IMG/VR virus record: IMGVR_UViG_3300031758_000004
Location: 124,001 to 188,000 of that record
Reading direction: 5' to 3' (one strand)
DNA length: 64,000 nt
Source of the DNA: a virus
A model generated the notes under the pieces. That model saw only the letters and a program-made list of their open reading frames with translations, made no database searches and had not been told where the DNA came from. Position numbers and translations under genes: made by a program. Positions 54,241 through 61,984 of the stretch are shown one piece after another (positions within the stretch are counted from its first letter, which is position 1; each line of letters starts with the position of its first letter).

Positions 54241-54743
54241 TATAATATATCATCTAATTTTCTATCTCTTCTAAAAGAAATTATTTCAGCAATTATCTTA
54301 CTTTTATTTCCAATAATGACAAACTCTTTCATTAATTTATCTAATACACCAAGTGGAAAATCATCATCCATCATATTATACCCACCTGACTCAGTTAATG
54401 ACTGTTTTAAATAACCATCTTCATCATTATAATCTGTATCATCAAATATATACTCTCCTGATAGCTCCGTTAAATCAGAAAGAAATGGACTTTCAAATAA
54501 ATACCCTGTCGGTGGTCTTAAATCAGTCAACCACTCATCAACATAAGTTATGTATATTTTATCCAATTTGTGTGATGATGTGTAAATCTCATATATATCA
54601 GATATATTATCATTTATATAAGTAGATCCTAAACGATGGTAAATTATATAATCACCATTCTCACATCTTAAATTATTTAAGTATTCTCTTCCTTGTTCTA
54701 TACTAAATAACTTTATTGGACTTTCCTCAGTTCCATAATTCAT
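54240..54743 (-). CDS. hypothetical protein
   Basis: 167 residues, acidic, with LSGEYIFDDTDYNDEDGYL and a basic C-terminal helix (FRRDRKLDDIL). No domain recognised. It overlaps the 135-residue gene by one base and follows the HAD-like gene after 3 bases, so it belongs to a leftward operon. Confidence 0.55.
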   Translation of the reverse strand: MNYGTEESPIKLFSIEQGREYLNNLRCENGDYIIYHRLGSTYINDNISDIYEIYTSSHKLDKIYITYVDEWLTDLRPPTGYLFESPFLSDLTELSGEYIFDDTDYNDEDGYLKQSLTESGGYNMMDDDFPLGVLDKLMKEFVIIGNKSKIIAEIISFRRDRKLDDIL

Positions 54744-54746
54744 ATT

Positions 54747-55181
54747 TTACATCAAATTTCTTATATCTATATGCGACAATTTTTCTAAGTCGTCATTAGA
54801 TTTAAAAAGTAAGAATGGAGTTTTAAAATATTTAGAATAAACCTCTGTATCATCAATATGTAAATCTATTCCCCACTTCTCACAATATTCACCTTTAATA
54901 CTATCCCACAAATCATTATCAAACTTTCTTTGTGTTGTACCATCAGGGAATTTAATTCTACCCATTTGTTTAGCACCAATACTTTTCAAATGATCATAAA
55001 CAGAAAATGAGTGTGTATAGATAACACCACTCTGTTCAACTAAATTTTTTAGCTCATCATTCCAAGTACCACCAGTGATGATGTGTACTTCTCCACCCGC
55101 ATCAATAACACTCTTACTGAGAAAAGCAAATATTTCAGGCTTACTATCAATAACTCCGTGTATATCCAAACCTAATTTCAT
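54747..55181 (-). CDS. HAD-superfamily phosphatase-like protein
   Basis: 144 residues. Motif I LGLDIHGVID (Asp in DIHG), motif II HIITGGTW, motif III Lys in the KFPDGTTQRK region, and motif IV LHIDDTEVYSKYF. This is the order of a HAD phosphatase such as the 5'-nucleotidase type; the first Asp is present, but the second catalytic-type Asp is replaced by Gly in D-x-H-G. Probably a nucleotide or sugar-phosphate hydrolase. Its stop is next to the 167-residue gene. Confidence 0.68.
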   Translation of the reverse strand: MKLGLDIHGVIDSKPEIFAFLSKSVIDAGGEVHIITGGTWNDELKNLVEQSGVIYTHSFSVYDHLKSIGAKQMGRIKFPDGTTQRKFDNDLWDSIKGEYCEKWGIDLHIDDTEVYSKYFKTPFLLFKSNDDLEKLSHIDIRNLM

Positions 55182-55474
55182 TACTCTAATATTTGGTTTA
55201 TTTTATTATCTCGCTCTTTTAAAATTATAATAGCCTTCACTTCTTCCAAGTCTAAGATGTAATCCATTATATACCTTGGGATTGCCTCTTTTTTATTTGG
55301 ATCAAAATAATCTATTCTTTTACAATTAGCAAAAGGACTCTTTCTTATCATTTTTTTGAAATTCTCACCTTCTTCTAATTGAAAAATTTCATGTTTAAGA
55401 TTCCATGGTGAACTAACAAGTTTACCACTCTCTTTAACAAAGACTCCTATATTTTCAAACTTCACAAAATACAT
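55181..55474 (-). CDS. hypothetical protein
   Basis: 97 residues: MYFVKFENIGVFVKESGKL, then WNLKHEIFQLEEGENFKKM and RYIMDYILDLEEVKAIIILKER. Mixed alpha/beta, basic C-terminus. The stop overlaps the HAD gene's start by one base. First gene of the leftward operon that runs to 53833, with a promoter-like box just upstream. Confidence 0.55.
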   Translation of the reverse strand: MYFVKFENIGVFVKESGKLVSSPWNLKHEIFQLEEGENFKKMIRKSPFANCKRIDYFDPNKKEAIPRYIMDYILDLEEVKAIIILKERDNKINQILE

Positions 55475-55479
55475 ATTTA

Positions 55480-55487
55480 CAAAAGTA
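55480..55487 (-). promoter_or_regulatory. TACTTTTG, Bacteroidota-type -7 box
   Basis: TAnnTTTG match on the minus strand, very close (5 bases) to the 97-residue gene start; weaker than the others because no -33 is seen and the leader would be nearly absent. Confidence 0.3.
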
Positions 55488-55507
55488 ATGAATTGTTTTA
55501 TTATATC

Positions 55508-56077
55508 CTAATCAGACATTGAAAGTTTTATATTATAAAGAATAACTAAGAAAGTATGTGCTATTTCAGCAATAGCCATACCCTTAAACATTGATATTAA
55601 TATCATTGGAATTATAGCCATGCCAACAGAAAGTATGACATAATGTAACCAATCCTTATAAGAAAGATATTTTCTATTTAAGTGAGAAAATGAAAAAATT
55701 GTTAAAGGATAAAAAAAGAAATATAAACCAGCGGAATAATTATGAATAGCACCCCAATCCATATTATAAAACCCAACCATAAATAGACAAATAGAAACAA
55801 ATGTAAATAATAAGTAAAATATATTTTTATATCTTACTCTTAAATTATTTCTAAGGTATAAAACCGAGTTTATGAAAATAGAAATGGCAAAAGTACAAAC
55901 AGCTGTGTTCCAAACTCTACCCAAAAATCCACTTCTACCCCAAATAGATATCTGAACTTGAGTTATATCAAATTTAGTAAATTTCCAGCAAATAAAAAAA
56001 ACTATAAAAAATAGTAATATTGATATGAATGTCTGTGTTCTTCTAACAACTCTAATTAACTCCTCTCTACTAGACAT
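55508..56077 (-). CDS. multi-pass membrane protein
   Basis: 189 residues with about six hydrophobic segments (TFISILLFFIVFFICW, AVCTFAISIFINSVLYL, IFYLLFTFVSICLFMVGFY, AGLYFFFYPLTIFSF, WLHYVILSVGMAIIPMILI, AEIAHTFLVILYNI). A conserved-looking loop ISIWGRSGFLGRVWNT resembles DUF998/Frag1-type proteins; this is tentative. Inner-membrane location is expected. A phage membrane protein of this type might act in superinfection exclusion or lysis timing; no direct evidence. It is preceded by a long inverted repeat. Confidence 0.65.
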   Translation of the reverse strand: MSSREELIRVVRRTQTFISILLFFIVFFICWKFTKFDITQVQISIWGRSGFLGRVWNTAVCTFAISIFINSVLYLRNNLRVRYKNIFYLLFTFVSICLFMVGFYNMDWGAIHNYSAGLYFFFYPLTIFSFSHLNRKYLSYKDWLHYVILSVGMAIIPMILISMFKGMAIAEIAHTFLVILYNIKLSMSD

Positions 56078-56126
56078 AATAGTAATATGAAAGGTGGTTT
56101 ATCCACCTTTCATATATATTACTATT
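56078..56126. repeat. long inverted repeat between gltX and membrane-protein gene
   Basis: Arms AATAGTAATATGAAAGGTGG and CCACCTTTCATATATATTACTATT with a 5-base loop and a 2-base bulge. It starts right at the start codon of the membrane gene. There is no U-tract, so it may be an mRNA structure affecting initiation or a processing or attenuation element rather than a plain terminator. Confidence 0.7.
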
Positions 56127-56133
56127 CAAATAC

Positions 56134-57627
56134 CTATTTTGTCATAGTATCATTATAACAAATTGATACACATTTAATTAATCTACTAATAGTTTCTCTC
56201 ATTCCTAAGATACTCATAGTAGTCATTAAGTCTGGTCCAGAGATACCACCCACAAGAGCCATTCTCAACCCTGGCATCACTTTACCCATTTTGATACCAT
56301 TGTTATTACAAATGTTGTTAATCAAATCTTTGATATCCATTGGAACATCAAAGTTAACACTTGTACAACTCTTGATAAATCCATCAACATCATTAGAAAA
56401 TACTGTGATAAAATTATCATCAATTTTTTTAATATCTGTAATAACCGGATCATTAAAGAAAAGGTCAACAATTGTATTCAAATCATGTTTGAATTCAGAT
56501 CTTTCTTTAGCCAAGTCAATGATTTTATTCAACTTATCATCAGAATATCTATCATCCTTAATATTGATAAATGGTTTCAAATCGTTATTTGGAGTCATTC
56601 TCAAATAATTAGCATTTATCCATTTTGCTTTATCCATATCAAAACGAGCTCCTGATTTATGAACTCTATCTAAAGAGAATGAATTAATCATATCATCCAT
56701 AGACATAATTTCAACATCACCTCCTGGGTTCCATCCAATTAACGCCAATGAATTGATAAAAGCTTTTGGATCAAATCCTAAATCTTTCCAACCATCAACA
56801 TAATTACCAGAATCATCTGTGTAACCAAGTGGAGCAATTGGAATACCATATTTCATTGCTGTTCTTTTAGATAACTTACCTTTACCATCTGGGTTCATAA
56901 TTAGTGGCAAATGAGCGAATGTAGGTACATCCCAACCAAATGCCTTATAAAGGATTACATGGAATGGTGTACTATTAACCCACTCGTTACCTCTAAGTAC
57001 GTGAGTAACACCCATATCATGGTCGTCACAAACATTACAAAGATGATAAGAACCAATACCATTTGATTTAATCAAAACTTTATCATCTAAAGTATTGGTA
57101 TTGATTGTGATACTTCCTAAGATAGCATCATCAAAAGTAATATCAACATTAGGTTCAACTGCGAAACGGATAACATACGGAACACCACTTTGCAACATTA
57201 CATCAGTTGATGGATTAGTCAATGAGTTATTCATAGACATACGAGTAGTCGCATCATATTTTAAACCTTTTGATTTAAGAACTTCTAATTCATCTTTAGT
57301 ATCAAAAGCGTAATAAGCCAATCCGTTATTTAACAAAAATTTAACTTTATCAGAATAATCTCTTTCTGATTGTACAAAAGAACCAATTGATGGATCTGGG
57401 TTCCAATAAGAACCATCTGGAACTATTCCTAACCAATCACACATATCCTTGAAATAATCGAGAAAAGAAGGTGTGTAACGATCTCTATCAGTGTCTTCTA
57501 ACCGCACATAGAACTTCCCACCATTTTTCTTAGCAAGAAAATAGTTATAAATTAAAGTTCTCAAATTTCCAAGATGCGAGAATGGTCCCGTGGGTGAAGG
57601 TGCTATCCTTGTTACAATTTTTGTCAT
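56134..57627 (-). CDS. gltX: glutamyl-tRNA synthetase
   Basis: 497 residues, full length for a bacterial GluRS. The class I signature HIGH appears as HLGN in IAPSPTGPFSHLGN (9-21); VRLEDTDRDRY; HVLRGNEW; and KMSKS as KLSKR (251-255) after LIMNPDGKG. An anticodon-binding C-terminal region (about 340-497) is present. It charges tRNA with glutamate. Phage-encoded aminoacyl-tRNA synthetases are rare and mostly in very large phages. The region around the catalytic core shows no frameshift or missing motif. A TTTG-N18/19-TATATTTG promoter precedes it. Confidence 0.92.
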   Translation of the reverse strand: MTKIVTRIAPSPTGPFSHLGNLRTLIYNYFLAKKNGGKFYVRLEDTDRDRYTPSFLDYFKDMCDWLGIVPDGSYWNPDPSIGSFVQSERDYSDKVKFLLNNGLAYYAFDTKDELEVLKSKGLKYDATTRMSMNNSLTNPSTDVMLQSGVPYVIRFAVEPNVDITFDDAILGSITINTNTLDDKVLIKSNGIGSYHLCNVCDDHDMGVTHVLRGNEWVNSTPFHVILYKAFGWDVPTFAHLPLIMNPDGKGKLSKRTAMKYGIPIAPLGYTDDSGNYVDGWKDLGFDPKAFINSLALIGWNPGGDVEIMSMDDMINSFSLDRVHKSGARFDMDKAKWINANYLRMTPNNDLKPFINIKDDRYSDDKLNKIIDLAKERSEFKHDLNTIVDLFFNDPVITDIKKIDDNFITVFSNDVDGFIKSCTSVNFDVPMDIKDLINNICNNNGIKMGKVMPGLRMALVGGISGPDLMTTMSILGMRETISRLIKCVSICYNDTMTK

Positions 57628-57656
57628 ATAGGTAATGTTATTTTTTATATATAATA

Positions 57657-57664
57657 CAAATATA
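57657..57664 (-). promoter_or_regulatory. TATATTTG with upstream TTTG, Bacteroidota-type promoter
   Basis: Minus-strand TATATTTG preceded by TTTTG with an 18-19 base spacer, 29 bases before the gltX start, inside the divergent region shared with the GIY-YIG gene. Confidence 0.6.
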
Positions 57665-57675
57665 ATAACTTTTTT

Positions 57676-58662
57676 ATGAATACAAAATTTATTTACACAC
57701 TTTCTGATCCAAATACTGGATTAGTTAGGTATATTGGAAAAACAAATAATATAAAAAGAAGACTAAGAGGTCATCTATCTAACAATAGCCTATCCGAAAA
57801 CACAAAGAAGAACAATTGGATAATCTCACTACTAAGAAACAAATCTATTCCGATAATAGAAGTATTGGATGAAGTAAACTCAGAAGATATTGATTTTTAT
57901 GAGGTTTTTTATATTTCACTATTTAAAACATGGGGATTTGATTTATTAAATGGTACTGAAGGTGGTGATGGATACGACTGGACTGGTAGAAAGCACAATG
58001 ATCAATCAAAACTAAAAAATAAAATAAACAGCCCACATAGAAAATCTGTAGCTCAATTTGATTTAGATGGTAATCTAATAAAAGAGTATCATTCTTTGAG
58101 AGAAGCTGCTTTATCAGTAAATGGTAATAGAGCTCATATATCTAGAGTTTGTCACGGTAAACAAAAAACATCAGCTGGCTTCAAATGGTCATTCATAGAT
58201 AGAATAAATAATTATGATATACAAGAACAAAAAGATAGAATTATAAAATATGAAAAACCCAGAATTGATAGTAGAATGAAAAAGATCCAAGTATTCGATT
58301 TGGATGGTAATCTATTGGATATTTGTAGAAGTGTAAATGAAACATCAACTAAATATAATTGCCACCGACTTTTGATAGAAAAATGTTGTGTATATAAAGG
58401 ATACTATCAAACAAAAAATCTAACCTTTAGATATGATGGTGATATATTTGATTATACACCTTACAAACATTATAGAAAAAACAAATCTTATAAAATCGGA
58501 ATATTTTCAGATAATGATGATTTAATAAAATCATTCAACTCATTAAGGGAAGTTGTTGATTACACCGGAATTGGTAAGCAATATATATCAAAATCTTGTA
58601 AAGAAAATGGTATCAATGGACAAAAAAAGTTAAAAAGTTATATCTTCCGTTTTATTAATTAA
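57676..58662 (+). CDS. GIY-YIG homing endonuclease with NUMOD repeats
   Basis: 328 residues. GIY-YIG domain: FIYTLSDPNTGLVRYIGKTN (residues 4-23), KRRLRGHL, and Glu in FYEVFYIS. After it comes a NUMOD3-like GRKHNDQSKLKNK and two to three NUMOD1-like units (SVAQFDLDGNLIKEYHSLRE with ISRVCHGKQKTSAGFKWSF; IQVFDLDGNLLDICRSVNE). A free-standing mobile gene placed divergently to gltX, with an 8-base convergent overlap with the SLOG-like gene. All catalytic residues seem present. Confidence 0.9.
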   Translation: MNTKFIYTLSDPNTGLVRYIGKTNNIKRRLRGHLSNNSLSENTKKNNWIISLLRNKSIPIIEVLDEVNSEDIDFYEVFYISLFKTWGFDLLNGTEGGDGYDWTGRKHNDQSKLKNKINSPHRKSVAQFDLDGNLIKEYHSLREAALSVNGNRAHISRVCHGKQKTSAGFKWSFIDRINNYDIQEQKDRIIKYEKPRIDSRMKKIQVFDLDGNLLDICRSVNETSTKYNCHRLLIEKCCVYKGYYQTKNLTFRYDGDIFDYTPYKHYRKNKSYKIGIFSDNDDLIKSFNSLREVVDYTGIGKQYISKSCKENGINGQKKLKSYIFRFIN

Positions 58663-59275
58663 AAGTTTTATTTAATAAATCTTCAATCGCTTGAACACCA
58701 TCACTATTTATCTCACGAGTACCAATTCCAGCAAAATTCTCTTCTGTTATTTTTGGAGTATCTTTTAATTGAACAAATCTTAAAGCATTATAAGACCATC
58801 TAAACCAAGACTTCTTATTTTGTTCATAAACGTAAACTTCTTTCTCGTTATTGATAGCCATTTGAACAGCATAACCAGTACCACCCGAAACGATATCATA
58901 TTTAGATTTATTATAATAACCCTTACTATCTTTACTACCAGGATTTACTATACTACCTATTGCAAAAACTTGATTAGAATATTTAACTTGAGACCAATTT
59001 CTAGCTAAGAGATTCATATATTTTTGAATACCAAATCTACCTAAAACCTTATTAGCACGGTTTATCTCATTAACACCTTCATTATAATCATCATCTGATA
59101 TCTCAACTTTATTAGGTGAGTCATGATATTTAGTTTTATAGGAAAAAGCCCTAACCTTAATACCTCTTTCAATACATTTATTTTCAAAAACAGTATCCGT
59201 TCCAACGGCACCACCAGAGTTACAAGTCATTCTATCAAGTCTAATTGGTCTTTTATTAAATAAATCGTCTATCAT
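58655..59275 (-). CDS. SLOG/DprA-like nucleotide-binding domain protein
   Basis: 206 residues. SGGAVGTDTVFENKCIERGI near the N-terminus, NWSQVKYSNQVFAIGSIVNPG, a second glycine-rich VSGGTGYAVQMAIN, then VYVYEQ and a C-terminal FAGIGTREI. This order fits Rossmann-like SLOG proteins that bind nucleotides or nucleic acid (related to DprA/LOG). Comparable proteins are common in large phages, where their role is unknown. Its ATG overlaps the stop of the 89-residue gene. Confidence 0.65.
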   Translation of the reverse strand: MIDDLFNKRPIRLDRMTCNSGGAVGTDTVFENKCIERGIKVRAFSYKTKYHDSPNKVEISDDDYNEGVNEINRANKVLGRFGIQKYMNLLARNWSQVKYSNQVFAIGSIVNPGSKDSKGYYNKSKYDIVSGGTGYAVQMAINNEKEVYVYEQNKKSWFRWSYNALRFVQLKDTPKITEENFAGIGTREINSDGVQAIEDLLNKTFN

Positions 59276-59541
59276 TTGTTTAAAATATTAGTTAGTATCA
59301 TTTCTCTAGTTAGTTGTTTGTCTGAAATCTTTAATATAATTGAAAATTTTTCTTCACCAAAGTTTCTATGTATAGTTACTTTTGTATCCTTATCAAAGGC
59401 TTGTATACCAAATTTTTTATTTATAAAATCTCTGCTACGATTTTTAGCTTGAGTTAGATTTTCACCAGAAAGAATTTCAAAATCAATATTATGACAACCA
59501 ATTAAATTATCATTTAAATCATATACAAATAAATCAGTCAT
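59272..59541 (-). CDS. hypothetical protein
   Basis: 89 residues, beta-rich N-terminal half (MTDLFVYDLNDNLIGCHN) and a helical C-terminal half. The start overlaps the 294-residue gene by 8 bases and the stop overlaps the SLOG gene by 4 bases, so it is within one operon running leftward from about 61940. No family recognised. Confidence 0.55.
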   Translation of the reverse strand: MTDLFVYDLNDNLIGCHNIDFEILSGENLTQAKNRSRDFINKKFGIQAFDKDTKVTIHRNFGEEKFSIILKISDKQLTREMILTNILNK

Positions 59542-60418
59542 TTAGTTCAATTTTTAAGTTTTCAACTCCCCAGATTGCTAAGTCACCATCACATCTAAAA
59601 TAAAGGTCTCTTATATCAATAGGTTCATTAAATATGTATTTTTTTAAGTAAATAAAGTATTTTCTACCATCACAACCAGTTAACTCCTTATATAGTTCAT
59701 TTTCAAAAAAGTCTAAATAAGTATTTATTCTAAAATCTTCTGTTATTTTAGTTTTGAATATTTTAACATTATAAGACTCATTTTTAATAATATCTAATAG
59801 AACTTCTTTTTGTAATTTTTTTATATCATCATAAGAGAATATAACCTCATCATACTTAATAAATTCCAATGTTAAACCATCAAAACCACTCAATTTATTA
59901 ATAACATCTTCAATCATAACTCTTTGAGCTCTAACTTGTCTTTTTGGATTTATATTACCAAAGATGTATTGTCTGAAATGTTTAGACTTGTGAAATATTG
60001 GATGTATATCAAACTTATTTAAGAAATCAGAATAAGTATCTCCTAATTCATTTAGGAAGAATGGATCATACTTTTTAAGAACCTGCCAATTAGCCATCTT
60101 CAAATCGATAGATAAATATTTTTTATCTTCTGATAAAGTAACATTTTTATTGGTTGGTAAATCAGTAATTAAATTATCATCATTTAATTCATTATAAGCT
60201 CTCGATTTTTTAAGAAACTCAATAGCCTCATTTGATTTATCCAATTTAAACTGGTAAATATCTTCAATCTCTAATTCAGCTGATTCATATAATGTTATTA
60301 AATCATCAATATTTTTCCACCTCCACAATTTTTTATATTGATTGATATAATAATCAAATTCATTGAAATTTGGAACATTCAAATCAAATAACTTACAAAA
60401 ACTCTTTATATCTTTCAT
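59534..60418 (-). CDS. conserved-looking phage hypothetical protein
   Basis: 294 residues. The central segment LSIDLKMANWQVLKKYDP, then KSKHFRQYIFGNINPKRQVRAQ, has the look of an enzyme core with clustered Lys/Arg/Asp, and I believe similar proteins occur in other large phages, but I cannot assign a family. The C-terminus is YFRCDGDLAIWGVENLKI. It is translationally overlapped with both neighbours. Confidence 0.6.
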   Translation of the reverse strand: MKDIKSFCKLFDLNVPNFNEFDYYINQYKKLWRWKNIDDLITLYESAELEIEDIYQFKLDKSNEAIEFLKKSRAYNELNDDNLITDLPTNKNVTLSEDKKYLSIDLKMANWQVLKKYDPFFLNELGDTYSDFLNKFDIHPIFHKSKHFRQYIFGNINPKRQVRAQRVMIEDVINKLSGFDGLTLEFIKYDEVIFSYDDIKKLQKEVLLDIIKNESYNVKIFKTKITEDFRINTYLDFFENELYKELTGCDGRKYFIYLKKYIFNEPIDIRDLYFRCDGDLAIWGVENLKIELND

Positions 60419-60819
60419 AATAACTTTTTTAATTGATAATCTCTTAGTTCAGATTTAAAATTTCTTTTCATTTTATTGAACCGACTTTTTAAATGATCTA
60501 CCTTTTTCTCAGCTTCCAACAATTCATCAAACCAATCCTTAAACATTTGTAATGATAACACACTATCGAAATCAATTTCATACTCATTGGAAATATTACA
60601 TCCAATAACAACCCAATGATCATTAAGTATTTGATTTCCTAATACTTTATTTTGTATTCTAACATGAGTATAAAAACCTTTAAATTTATTATTATACTTC
60701 TTTATACGAAAACTAGTATAGTTAGGTTTACCTAAAAAAGCATACTTTGCTTTATTTATTTCAAAGTTTTCTTCAAAATAGACATCCTTTATAATATCAA
60801 AAACTTCATCTTCTGTCAT
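60415..60819 (-). CDS. small hypothetical protein of C-terminal-tag family
   Basis: 134 residues. WVVIGCNISNEYEIDFDSVLS, then a coiled coil, ending SELRDYQLKKLL. The last residues are a degenerate form of the R-x-[DE]-K-L-x-x-L-G-I tag carried by the three upstream neighbours. Starts and stops overlap by 4 bases with the neighbouring genes. Function unknown. Confidence 0.55.
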   Translation of the reverse strand: MTEDEVFDIIKDVYFEENFEINKAKYAFLGKPNYTSFRIKKYNNKFKGFYTHVRIQNKVLGNQILNDHWVVIGCNISNEYEIDFDSVLSLQMFKDWFDELLEAEKKVDHLKSRFNKMKRNFKSELRDYQLKKLL

Positions 60820-61049
60820 ATACCCAATTGTTTAAGTTTTTCATCTCTTATTGTAGTCCTGTATCGACTTAATAATTCTTCATTTTTTTGAATAAAATTT
60901 TTTAACTCACTCATTTCTTGATAAACATCTATCTGACTTGGATAAATATTAAGTCTTGAATCATTTTCTAATTTTTTTAATTTTTTCTTAGCATCTAAAA
61001 TATCATTATATAAAGACATTACCAACACCTCAATAGTAGGAACTTTCAT
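60816..61049 (-). CDS. small coiled-coil protein with C-terminal KLxxLGI tag
   Basis: 77 residues, mainly coiled coil (ILDAKKKLKKLENDSRLN, EMSELKNFIQKNEELL), ending TTIRDEKLKQLGI. Overlaps both neighbours by 4 bases (ATGA). The same C-terminal tag ends the next two upstream genes although the rest of the proteins differ. Confidence 0.6.
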   Translation of the reverse strand: MKVPTIEVLVMSLYNDILDAKKKLKKLENDSRLNIYPSQIDVYQEMSELKNFIQKNEELLSRYRTTIRDEKLKQLGI

Positions 61050-61426
61050 ATACCCAACATTTTCAATTTATCATTTCTATAAGAAGACTTATTTGGTTTA
61101 TACTCAACTTTGATATAATCGAACCATTCTTCCCAAGACTCAAATACTTTATGACTATACCAAAGTGATTTCCTATAACCTTCATCTTGTAAAAGATAAT
61201 CTAACTGGTTATTATAACCTCTACAAATTTTTTCTTTATCAGATGTTTTAAGATTATTCCACCATAACTTTTCAATTCTATTTGAAAGTTTTCCCATATA
61301 AAAAATAGACAATTTATGTTCTAATTCTCTCCTCTTTTGTCTATCACTTTTATCTGAATAGTAATCAAAGTTACCATTTCTTTGTTTATCTTGATAGTTT
61401 ACAAAATTATTATCTTTATACTTCAT
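61046..61426 (-). CDS. small hypothetical protein with C-terminal KLxxLGI tag
   Basis: 126 residues, basic, Trp/Tyr-rich (WWNNLKTSDKEKICRGYNN, ESWEEWFDYIKVEY), ending SSYRNDKLKMLGI. No domain recognised. 4-base overlaps with both neighbours point to one operon. Confidence 0.6.
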   Translation of the reverse strand: MKYKDNNFVNYQDKQRNGNFDYYSDKSDRQKRRELEHKLSIFYMGKLSNRIEKLWWNNLKTSDKEKICRGYNNQLDYLLQDEGYRKSLWYSHKVFESWEEWFDYIKVEYKPNKSSYRNDKLKMLGI

Positions 61427-61776
61427 ATACCTAATTGATTAAGTTTATCTTCTCTTCTATCCGCTTTCAATTTAGTTTCCCAATATTCATCATAAGTTAT
61501 GAAATAAGTATTTAACTCATTTAAATCTAAATAATACCACTTAATTCTTTCTGAATATGGTTTTTTCCACCAATCTTTTATAAGATTACCTTTATCATCG
61601 TGTGATCCGTACCAATCATCTTCGATACAAATACCCCAACCTTTTCTACCACCAACTTCTGGGTCAGCATTAAAAGTCAAGTTTCCTCTACCTTTTATGT
61701 TATAAGAACCACCAACTCTATAATTTAAGTATGGTTTTATACAAACTACTGATTGTGCGTCTTCCCACTTTTCCAT
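61423..61776 (-). CDS. small hypothetical protein with C-terminal KLxxLGI tag
   Basis: 117 residues: SVVCIKPYLNYRVGGSYNIKG, NADPEVGGRKGWGICIEDDW, and a Trp/Tyr-rich helix ending RREDKLNQLGI. The first 65 residues look like a small beta barrel. Starts inside the end of the upstream 64-residue gene (31-base overlap). Confidence 0.6.
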   Translation of the reverse strand: MEKWEDAQSVVCIKPYLNYRVGGSYNIKGRGNLTFNADPEVGGRKGWGICIEDDWYGSHDDKGNLIKDWWKKPYSERIKWYYLDLNELNTYFITYDEYWETKLKADRREDKLNQLGI

Positions 61777-61940
61777 ATCTTTTCTATTTTATGAAATCTT
61801 TTATAAAGTATTTTTAACTTAAAAGTTTCTGAATAATATTCATCATCTATATTTAGAAACTTATTAGGCAAACCATAATTGGAGTTTATAATAATTTTTC
61901 TGAATTGTAAACTAACTTCTATAATTTGACTCTTATTCAT
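61746..61940 (-). CDS. small hypothetical protein
   Basis: 64 residues from the ATG at 61940; a GTG four codons further upstream is also open. Contains QFRKIIINSNYGLPNKFL and a basic helix. First gene of the leftward overlapping operon; its 3' end overlaps the next gene by 31 bases. No clear promoter box identified. Confidence 0.5.
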   Translation of the reverse strand: MNKSQIIEVSLQFRKIIINSNYGLPNKFLNIDDEYYSETFKLKILYKRFHKIEKIWKSGKTHNQ

Positions 61941-61984
61941 GATGATCAACACTAATTTTATAAAAATAAAAAAGTAATATTAAA

